Assembly: GCA_910589635.1 (NCBI GenBank)
Contig: CAJUTD010000031.1
Coordinates: forward strand, 20,836 to 30,779
Direction: 5' to 3'
Length of the DNA: 9,944 bases
Origin: an uncultured Lachnospiraceae bacterium
GTDB lineage: Bacteria; Bacillota; Clostridia; Lachnospirales; Lachnospiraceae
The first letter of the stretch is position 1, and each line of letters opens with the position of its first letter. Of this stretch, positions 1-9,944 are shown one piece after another. The notes beneath the pieces were generated by a model. That model did not search any database, had not been told where the DNA came from, and worked only from the letters and a program-made list of their open reading frames with translations. The position numbers and the translations under genes were made by a program.

Positions 1-1035
1 ATTGATGATGAGGATAGATTAAGGTTTCAGTTAAATTTAAATATTATAAGTGTTGAGAAAGCATATCATTGTTCGATGCGTCATTCTTATTATTATATTG
101 CTGAGATAGCATTACAAAGACTAATATTAGCGGCGATTAATGGGGATAAACAAAAAGCGCAAAAATATTTAGAATTTTATGATACAAACTGTAAGAATGA
201 GCGTGCTGGAAAATATTTTAAAAAGGGCAAATATTATTATTTGGTTTTTGAATACAAATTGAAAAATGTATCTTATGATAATTTAAAGTTAAAAAGTGAC
301 TTTGAAATTACTTACCGGGAGCTTATAAATGATGGGGAAATTACATATGCGTTAGAAATATTAGTAACATATTATGGAGGTATTGCGGCTCAAAATTTAG
401 GAAACAAATCATTATTGCAGGAATTAATTAATAAAAGCCAGCAATTGATTCCCTATGGAGAAAAAAGAATGATTGCATTTGTTTTTTATAATATAGCAAA
501 TTTGGCTCTTACATTGGATGAAAAAAATATTGCACGTCTTTATCATGAGAAATGTATGAGTTTAATGCAATTGTGTCGTTCAATGAAAATTTTTGCTGAT
601 GACCAATTTTTTGAAATAATGTCTGATTTGTATCATCAAAAAGCGATGCTTGCATTAAGTAAAATGGAGGCATTTCAAGCAGAAGAGATTGCGATAGAAT
701 ATGCAGAAAAGATTAGTGTGTGGAAGACTAAGACACAACTAAAAGGATTTTGTTATGGTGGTATATGTAGTATATATATGTATGACGATTATCACTTGGC
801 TTCAAAATATGGGGAAAAAGCAATAAATTTATGCAAATCAGTCAATAATAAGCAGGGTTTAGCAAGAAACTTAACGTATCTTGCAGTTGCTGAGGCTATG
901 CACCATGAGAGGAAGAAGGCAGTTGAAAAGTTCAAAATAGCATATAGGTTACATGTACAGATTAATGAAGGGCTAGAGCCGCTTTTTGGTTATTTGAAAG
1001 AGTGTAACATATATAAAAGTGAGATATTAGAGTAG
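1..1035 (+). CDS. TPR-like helical-repeat protein, probably the C-terminal part of a peptide-responsive regulator (5' end outside window)
   Basis: The reading frame is open from base 1, so the gene is cut by the window edge: 344 codons are visible before TAG at 1033-1035, and the internal ATG at 76 is unlikely to be the true start. The visible protein is almost wholly amphipathic alpha-helix, with pairs of helices rich in Tyr, Ala, Leu and Lys and TPR-like signatures such as ASKYGEKAINLCKSV and LTYLAVAEAMHHERKKAVEK near the end. This architecture fits the sensor half of RRNPP-type regulators (Rap, NprR, PlcR, PrgX, Rgg), which normally carry an N-terminal helix-turn-helix. That half would lie upstream and cannot be seen, so a DNA-binding role is inference. 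Support comes from a short ORF 72 bases downstream with the shape of a signalling peptide. It could also be a TPR scaffold without DNA binding. Codon use is strongly A/T-biased. Confidence 0.6.
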   Translation: MDDEDRLRFQLNLNIISVEKAYHCSMRHSYYYIAEIALQRLILAAINGDKQKAQKYLEFYDTNCKNERAGKYFKKGKYYYLVFEYKLKNVSYDNLKLKSDFEITYRELINDGEITYALEILVTYYGGIAAQNLGNKSLLQELINKSQQLIPYGEKRMIAFVFYNIANLALTLDEKNIARLYHEKCMSLMQLCRSMKIFADDQFFEIMSDLYHQKAMLALSKMEAFQAEEIAIEYAEKISVWKTKTQLKGFCYGGICSIYMYDDYHLASKYGEKAINLCKSVNNKQGLARNLTYLAVAEAMHHERKKAVEKFKIAYRLHVQINEGLEPLFGYLKECNIYKSEILE

Positions 1036-4000
1036 TGTTAGACAAATTGGATTATTTAGGAAAGCAAAGGTTTTGTTTAGGGAAGTGCAGAGACTTTATA
1101 TAGAATTATGGAGAGAGATTTTTTGATTAAAAATTTGAAAAATTATGTAGTGTTTTCCTTTCTTTCTACGTTTCTAATATAGGGGCATATGAAATCTCTT
1201 AATAGAAAACAGAAGGGGGGAGATTATGAAAAAGGAAAATTAGGATTAAGATGATAAAAATCTAGCGACAAAACATGGAGATTATTTTAAAGGAGGTCAA
1301 AAGGGAATGAAAAAAGGAAGGAATTTCAGAAAAACAATGTGTTTTATTATGGCTTGTAGTATAATGTTATCGTCATATTCAGTGTCTATAAAAGCAGAAG
1401 ATGGCAGTGGAGATGAATGTTCAGAGGAGAAAATATCAAGCCTTGCAGATTTTGAGGCTGTAGATAACTTGATTGAAGAACGTGTAGATGCTTTGGCAGA
1501 GGGGAATATGAATCGATACCGTAAACTTTCTGAAGATTTAGAAGAACATGGATGTGAAGATATTTCTGCAAAGGAGGTACAGAAATTAACAGGAAAAGCA
1601 CCGGAAGATTTGTTAAAATCACAATACCAAAATCGTACATATAATTCAGGTATTAGTTTATTCTCTGCCGCATCAACAAATGTAACGTTTACAAAAGTGA
1701 TCACAAAAGTAAAATACAAAGGAAAGAAATATAAAGTAATGAAGATAACGGCATCCCCGAAAGATTTAGGTACGCTTTATAATACGGGCAGTGTAACACA
1801 AAGTTATAAAGGTAATTCAATAAAGGCCGAGGCTCCGAGTTTATTAAATACAGTTGCTGGATTTGTGGCGCCGGAAAGTAAGGCTATCCAATCAATTTCA
1901 CTGTTTTTTGCAGTGGGAGGTGTCCTTGGCGGGCTAAAAAAAACAACCCAAATTGAAAAAGTTAAAGTAAACTATACATGGTCAGTAGAAGAAGTTTGTT
2001 CTTTTATTTATATATATGATAAAAGGGTAAGGAATTATGGAATCGGGGCAAGCTATAATAAAGCAAAGTATATCGTTGCTATGAATATTCCCAATTTGAA
2101 AGTGAAAAATGGCAAAAGATATTCTGATATTGAACAAAAAAAGTATAGTAAGTGGGTTACTGCCCCAAATTATGGAAATGTGAATAATGCAATCAGATAT
2201 TTTAAGAAAGGGAGTGCATATAATTCATGGGTATATAATATAAAAATGAGTGGATGCAATGGGAAAAATATTCGCAATGTATATTTACAGCATCCCTCAA
2301 CAGCAATGCAATTAGGATATTGGAATTAGAGATAGGAAAAAGGAGCAGATCGTTATGTCATTTAAAACAAAACAAAGAGTTTTTACATTCTTATTTTGTG
2401 GTGGAACTTGTGTAATTGGAGCGGGGATGGGACTCTATCAGTTAGAAAAGCTAGCGTTTTCTCTTTCTGCTGTTTTATGTCTGATTGGAGGCATTATGCT
2501 GGTTGCCGCATTAATTTTCATGCATCTGAAAATGCGTTGTTCGTTTTGCCATCACACATATCCTCTGGGGTGGTGGGGAATTAGATGTTGCCCCCACTGT
2601 GGCGAATACTTTGATTAAGATATAGTTATGCTATTGTTTGGAAGATTAACTTTTAAGGCTGTCCTGAAAACGCAATTCAGGACAGCCCCATTCACTGCAC
2701 TAATGAATCTTAATATTTCCACTTTCACTGATAATGCGGATATCATTTTCCTGTCCATTGTCTTTCTGATAGTAGATTTCCCCATCGTCATTGGCGTTGA
2801 TGTTCGTGCCGTTCAGCGTTACAGAGCCATATTCGGCCTTTAAGTCGTAATTATAATTGGAGACGTCGTCGACAAGGTCCAATGTGGTATCTCCGTAAGA
2901 ACTGTTAATTTCGGTATTTCCAAGTGTTGCCTTCCGTAGCTTGAGGACGCCGGACTCCATGGAGATATCGCTGCTTTTCACCGTAATTTCATCTGAGGTG
3001 CAGTTGCCATATTCATTGGAGAGCGTGAGCTGGTCGCTTTGCAGTTTGGACACTTTGAGGTTGCCGCTTTCCAGTTTGATGACAGTATTTTTAGCGATTA
3101 TAAGGCTGTCTGCCGATATATTTCCGTACTCATCGGATATCTCAAGGTTATCACAAGTCACATTACCTAAATCTATATTTCCAGAATCGGCGTTGAGAGA
3201 TAGTTTTTTTCCAGAAAAGCTATCTATGTTTAAATTTCCGTAATCTGCGGTGATTTCTGCCTGTTCGGCCTGGATATCGCCAATCTCAATAGTTCCGCTT
3301 TCATCAGATAAGGATAACAGATTAAAATATGCGTCCTTGGGTACATAGAGATTGACATAAAATGGTCCCTGGTTGGCAGAAAAGTTGGCAGGGTTGAAGA
3401 AAAAGTGAAAGCCTGCGCGGTATTTTTCCTGCGTGTGCCCTTCCTGGAAATGAAAGCTACCGTCGGAAACATTGTATTCAGGTTCTTCACAAATGCCGTC
3501 CATACGGTATTCAAGGGCATAATCGTCAGATGGGAGTATGGAAAAGTCGCAGTAACTGAGTGAAACTGAAATCTCAGAGAATTCGTCTAGTTTTGTTTTT
3601 TTGAGTTCCCAGGCGTTTGGATAGTGATTTCTTTTATTAGTGGGTGATGTCTGGATTGCCCCTGTGCGGATGCCCTGCGCAATAATGATGCCGGAACAGG
3701 AAATGCCAAAAAGAATGGCAATGCCGGCAATGAGAATTAAAAATCGGTTATGTTTCATATGTAATGTCCTCCTGTTATTCTAGTATTATGAATAATAAAT
3801 GAAAAATTATTATTCGTTATACTAAAACGAGACAGGAGGACATTTGACTTCAATTAAATAAAAAATTAGTCTCAGTTAATGTCTGTATGATTGTGCTTGA
3901 GGTTTTTTTGTGCTGTGGAAAGCATAAGCTTGATGCGGTTCAATTGGTTTACCTCGGAAGCTCCAGGGTCATAGTCAATGGCAACAATGTTGGCAAGCGG

Positions 4001-7000
4001 GTATTGATGGCGTATTTCCTTGATGACGCCTTTGCCCACCACATGGTTTGGCAGACAGCCAAAAGGCTGTGCGCATACAATGTTCGTAGTGCCGGAATGG
4101 ATCAATTCTAACATTTCGCCGGTGAGGAACCATCCTTCTCCTGTCTGATTTCCCTGGGAGACGATAGGAGCGGCATATTTTGCTAACGTTTCAATATGTG
4201 CAGGCGCCTCGAAATGGCGGCTGTTTTCAAATTCCTTGCGTGCTGCGCTGCGTACCCATTCCAGTGCTTTGATGCCGAGGTTCGCTTTTCTTGCGCTGGA
4301 TTTCTTTGTGCCTAAGTGTTCTGCCTTGAAATTCATGTTGTAGAAGCAGTAGAGCAGGAAATCTGTCAGGTCAGGCATCACGGCTTCTGCTCCCTCTGCT
4401 TCTAACAGTTCTACCAGGTAATTATTGGCGGCCGGCAGAAATTTCACAAGGATTTCTCCGACAATGCCAACCTTGGGCTTTTGTACGTTTGCCATGGGCA
4501 GATTGTCAAACTCCCGGATAATCTCCCGGCAGTACCGTTTGAATTTGCGGTGGGAGGGAGTCTTAGAAGCAGAGATAAAGCTCTGGCACTTCTTCTTCCA
4601 CTTCTCATGGAGCGCGTTGGCGCTTCCGGGAACTTCCTCATAAGGTCTTGTGCGGTAGAGGCAGCGCATGAAAATATCGCCAAAAATCAAACCGTACAAT
4701 GCCCGCCGAAGCAGCGGGAGAGAGAGTTTGAAACCAGGGTTTCCCTCCAGTCCGCTGAGATTGACGGAGATTACCGGAATGTCAGGGTATCCTGCCTTTT
4801 CCAAAGCGCGCCGGATGAAGCCGATGTAGTTGGAGGCACGGCAGCCGCCCCCGGTTTGACTGATAATTACGGCAGTCCTATCCAGGTCATACTCGCCCGA
4901 AAGAATAGCGTCCATAATCTGCCCAACAACCATCATAGAAGGGTAGCAGGCGTCGTTGTTGACATAGCGTAGTCCAATGTCCACGGCTGCCTTGCCATCG
5001 TTATTAAGCACGACCAGGTTATATCCTGAAACAGCGAAAGCCGGCTGAATCATTTCAAAGTGGATGGGCGACATCTGAGGGCAGAGAATGGTGTAATTTT
5101 TGCGCATTTCCTCTGTAAATATGACACGCTTATATTCGGAAGGCGTAATTGTCCGTTTTTTGTTTTGCTTTTCTTTTACCCGCAGCGCGGATAAAAGAGA
5201 GCGGATGCGGATGCGCGCAGCCCCCAAATTATTTACTTCGTCTATTTTCAAACAGGTGTAGATTTTGCCTGATTTTGTCAAGATATCATTTACCTGATCC
5301 GTGGTGACTGCGTCCAGGCCGCAGCCAAACGAGTTGAGCTGAATCAGGTCGAGATCCTCCCGGGTTTTCACAAAATTAGCGGCTGCATAAAGCCTTGAGT
5401 GGTACATCCATTGATCCATCACCATCAAAGGGCGTTCCACTTTCGGAAGATGTGAAATAGAGTCCTCCGTCAGCACAGCAATACCGTAAGAATTAATTAA
5501 TTCTGGGATGCCGTGGTTGATTTCCGGGTCTATATGGTAGGGACGGCCGGCAAGCACAATTCCCCGGCGTCCAGTTTTTTCCATATATTGAAGGGTTTCT
5601 TCGCCTTTACGCTGCATCTCTTCACGCGTGTCGCCAAGTTCTTTCCATCCAGCGTCCACGGCGGACTGTATTTCTTGCGGAGAGATGGAAAATTCCTCAG
5701 CGAATACTTGTTTGAGCTGTTCGCTGAGCGCCTCCTTGGAGGCAAAGGACATAAAAGGATTTAGGAAACGTACTTTGCCGGAGGTGATTTCATCCACATT
5801 GTTTTTGATATTTTCCGCATAGGAAGTGACAATGGGGCAGTTATAATGGTTGACGGCGTCCGGGAATTCATTTCTCTCGTAAGGGATACAAGGATAGAAA
5901 ATGAAATCAGCATGGTGTGCAATCAGCCAGGAAACGTGTCCGTGGGCCAGCTTCGCCGGGTAGCATTCTGATTCGCTGGGAATAGATTCAATGCCCATTT
6001 CGTATATTTTCCGCGTTGACTGTGGGGAGAGAATTACGCGAAAGCCAAGCGTACGGAAGAAGATTGCCCAGAATGGGTAGTCCTCGTACATATTCAGCAC
6101 TCTGGGAATGCCCACAGAACCGCGCTTTGCGTCGCTTTCCGTCAGCGGTTCGTAGCTAAAAATACGTTGGTTCTTATATTCAAAAAGGTTGGGAATCTGT
6201 TCTTTGTTTTTCTCTTTGCCAAGACCTTTTTCACAACGGTTTCCGGTAATAAAGGTGCGGTTTCCTGAGAAATGGTTGATTGTCAGCAGGCAATGATTGG
6301 TGCAGCCTTGGCAGCGTGACAATTTCGTCTCAACCTCTAGGTTTTCTATTTCTTCTATGGATAACATAGTGGTGTGGGGAGTATCTTCGTAACGTTCTCT
6401 GGCGATAAGGGCTGCGCCGAATGCACCCATTATGCCTGCAATATCAGGTCTTACGGCATCACAGCCGGAAATTTTTTCAAAACTTCTGAGAACTGCATCA
6501 TTATAGAAGGTTCCGCCCTGTACGACAATATGTTTACCCAAATCTTTGGCGTCGCTGACTTTGATAACCTTAAACAGCGCGTTTTTGATAACGGAGTATG
6601 CAAGTCCGGCGGAAATATCCGATACGTCGGCGCCCTCTTTTTGCGCTTGCTTTACCTTCGAGTTCATAAACACGGTGCAACGCGTGCCTAAATCAATCGG
6701 GTGTTCCGCGAACAGTGCAGCCTGTGCAAAATCTTCCACGGAATAGTTGAGAGAATTGGCAAAGGTCTCAATAAAGGAGCCGCAGCCCGAGGAGCAGGCC
6801 TCGTTCAGCTGTACGCTGTCCACAGTCTGGTTTTTAATCTTGATGCATTTCATGTCCTGTCCGCCAATGTCTAAGATGCAGTCTACTTCGGGATTGAAAA
6901 AGGCGGCGGCATAGTAGTGTGCAACAGTCTCGACTTCCCCGTCGTCCAGCATAAAGGCAGATTTGAGCAATGCTTCCCCATATCCGGTGGAGCAGGAGTG

Positions 7001-9944
7001 CACAATCTGCGCCTGCTCTGGCAGCAAGTCATGGATTTCCTTAAGCGCTAATGTTGCTGTGGATAGAGGATTGCCATTGTTGTTGCTGTAAAAGGAGTAC
7101 AACAAAGAGCCGTCTTCTCCTACCAGTGCGACCTTAGTGGTCGTGGAACCCGCATCAATGCCCAGATAGCAGTTTCCTTGATAGGTGGACAGGTCTTCGG
7201 TCATCACATGATGTTTGCCATGACGCCGCCGGAATTTCTCATATTCGGACTGGTCTGCAAACAGCGGTTCCATCCGCTCCACTTCAAATTCCATATGGAT
7301 GTCAGAAGAAAGCTTTTTTAAGATGTTCTTTAATTCGATATTTACGTCCGGCTTATAATTGAGCGCTGAGCCAATCGCCGCAAATAGATGTGAGTGGTCC
7401 GGTGCAATAATATGTTCTTCATCTAGTTTGAGTGTGCGGATAAAGGCTTGTTTCAGCTCTGGAAGAAAATGAAGCGGGCCGCCCAGAAACGCAACATGTC
7501 CACGGATCGGCTTACCACAGGCAAGACCGGAAATCGTTTGGTTGACGACTGCCTGAAAAATAGAAGCGGACAGGTCTTCTTTTGACGCGCCTTCGTTGAT
7601 AAGCGGCTGAATATCTGTCTTGGCAAATACGCCGCAGCGTGCGGCAATGGGGTAAATTGCCTTGTAATGCGCAGCGTAAGAATTTAGTCCGGTAGCATCT
7701 GTTTGTAGCAAGGCGGCCATTTGGTCAATAAAAGAACCGGTACCGCCGGCACAGATGCCGTTCATTCGCTGTTCCACATTTCCGTCTTCAAAATAGATAA
7801 TCTTGGCGTCTTCTCCGCCAAGCTCAATGGCAACATCTGTTTGAGGGGCATAGTCCTGCAATGCACAGGAGACGGCAATTACTTCCTGAACAAAAGGAAT
7901 TTCCAAATGTTTGGCAAGTGTTAGTCCGCCCGAACCGGTGATGACCGGAGATAGCGTAATATCTCCAAGGGCATCTTGTGCTTCTGCCAGCAGGTGTGAG
8001 AGCGTCTCACGGATATTTGCAAAATGCCTCTGGTAGTCGGCAAAGACGATTTCGTTCTGATGGTTTAGTATTGCAATTTTTACGGTCGTTGAGCCGATGT
8101 CAATGCCTAGTCTATGTAAATTCTGTTTTTCCATAAAGTATTACCTCCAAAGTTCCCTGGCAATTTCTTCCTATTAAAAAGATGTTTTGTCCTGAAATCG
8201 AACACCGTATATTATACGACAGTAAATAACAAAAAACAATTCATTTTTTATATTTTATGGAATGTTAAGAATTGGCATGAGGAGGGACCAACTGACCAAA
8301 GGAGGGACCCAACGGAGTTGGGAGGATGCCTTAGGTCTCTATGCGGAATCAAAAAAGAAAACCGAAGCTGGGAGGAGTCCTGATGCCTATAAACGCAGCC
8401 AATCTTATTTTGAGTTAATATATGCAGAGATTAGATAGGTAGAACCGTTTTGCAAACCCCGAATATAATAATTTAGAAAGAATATATGATTGAATACGGA
8501 GGAAAGAAGATTATGGCAAGAATTATACCTATTCCAATCGGCCCTATCTATCCTGGCGGGCCGTGTGGAGGCACCATACATGTAATACAACAGGGTGATA
8601 CGCTCTACCTGCTTGGAAAGCGATATCATGTGAGCGTAGGACAGCTCATCTTTGCCAATCCGTTTGTGGATATATATAATCTACAGATTGGCGATGAACT
8701 GTGCATTCCTGCGACACTCCAGCCAATGCCCATATCATCAGGGGAGCGCGGCAGATTCCAGGGGTACAGTGAGTGGAATGAGATGGAGGGCTCAGACGAC
8801 TGGAAAGATGAAATGGAAGAAGTTATGCGCGAGAAGTAAGATAAATATATAAAATCTTTATGAAAATTGAACCATTCGTTGACAAACCTTTCCAGAAAAT
8901 TTATAATGAAATCTAACTAAAATGAGTGAGGTGCATTATGAATTTTCTAAATAAAATGGAACGGAAGTTTGGCAGATTTGCAATTCCGAACCTGACGTTC
9001 TGGCTGATTGGTGCCTGGGTGCTCGGGTTTATCATACAATATACGATGCCGGAGGCGCAGATGCTTTTGACATTGGAGCCGCGCCTGATCTTGCAAGGGC
9101 AGGTATGGAGGCTGATATCTTGGCTTTTGATTCCACCGTCCGTTAATATCCTGTTTTTAATCTTTTTTTTGTCCTGTTATTATTTTATCGGGACTTCCAT
9201 TGAACAGGCGATTGGAACCTTCCGCTATAACGTTTATCTGATTGGCGGGTTCTTGTGTACGGCGATTGGTGCGTTTATCCTGTTTTTCATTTATTATATT
9301 CTAACTAGGATACCGCCGATAGGGATTGGGTACTATTTTGGCTCGCAATATGTGACGATGTCATTGTTCATGGCATTTGCCGTGATTTATCCCAATGCAC
9401 AGTTCCGGCTGTATTTTATTATTCCCTTTAAGGCCAAATGGATGGGGATTGTCGATGCTGTTTGGATGGCGTTCATGTTTATTGTCAGCAACTGGGCAGG
9501 AAGAGTTGCAATTATCTCTTCAATTTTGAATTTCCTGATATTCTTTTTTGGCACCAGGAATTATCGCAGGATATCTCCTAAGGAGATTCACCGGAAACAA
9601 GTATACCGCCAGCAGATGCGTCAGGCACAGGGAGTTACCAAGCATAAATGTGCCATTTGTGGAAGAACGGAGAAGGATGGAGACAACTTACAGTTTCGAT
9701 TTTGTTCGAAATGTGAGGGTAACTATGAGTACTGTCAGGATCATCTTTTTACGCACCAGCATATTAAGCGCAGCTGAGGCCACGGAAATCAATTTTGTAG
9801 AAATATCAAATGCCAAAAGGACCTGCTGCTATAGAAGCAGAGTCAAATTGTATAAGATTGCATCTGGAAAACAGTGTTTTCCAAGTGCAATCTGTATACA
9901 ATGTTCACCTGTCACATTTTGTGACAGGCGCTTTTGGCAAAAGA

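Overview
The window looks like chromosomal or island DNA from an anaerobic low-GC Firmicute, most likely a gut clostridium of the Lachnospiraceae type. The grounds are strong AGGAGG-type ribosome sites, A/T-rich intergenic DNA, a giant 2-hydroxyacyl-CoA dehydratase activase of the kind found in strict anaerobes, and a LysM protein of sporulation type. This placement comes from gene content; no species can be named.

Layout. Positions 1-2618 (+ strand) form a markedly A/T-rich block. It holds the 3' part of a helical-repeat (TPR-like) protein resembling the sensor domain of peptide-responsive regulators, a candidate 24-codon peptide gene just behind it, a secreted protein of unknown family, and a small membrane protein with a C-terminal zinc-ribbon motif. 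A 12-bp perfect hairpin (2657-2687) separates this block from two convergent minus-strand genes. Those are a membrane-anchored DUF4097-type beta-solenoid protein (2700-3758) and, upstream of it, a 1420-residue activase/dehydratase fusion (3872-8134). Between them lies an 82-bp interrupted palindrome whose outer arm is complementary to the solenoid gene's ribosome site. From 8135 to 8512 there is an outward promoter for the activase, a G-rich stretch with repeated GGAGG motifs that also carries a 53-codon ORF, and a TATAAT box. The + strand then encodes a LysM protein without a signal peptide (8513-8839) and, behind a perfect-consensus sigma-A promoter, a rhomboid-fold membrane protein without catalytic residues and with a zinc-binding tail (8938-9777). 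The window closes in a 129-bp near-palindromic element (9811-9939).

How they work together. The first block can be read as a peptide-sensing regulator, its peptide, and a secreted protein plus small membrane partner. This is inference from gene order and peptide shape. The regulator's DNA-binding end lies outside the window and no operator was identified. The other genes look like ordinary but poorly characterised chromosomal genes. The most interesting leads are the putative regulator/peptide module, the palindrome that could mask a ribosome site, the terminal palindromic element, the zinc-tailed pseudo-rhomboid, and the unexplained G-rich stretch at 8271-8438.
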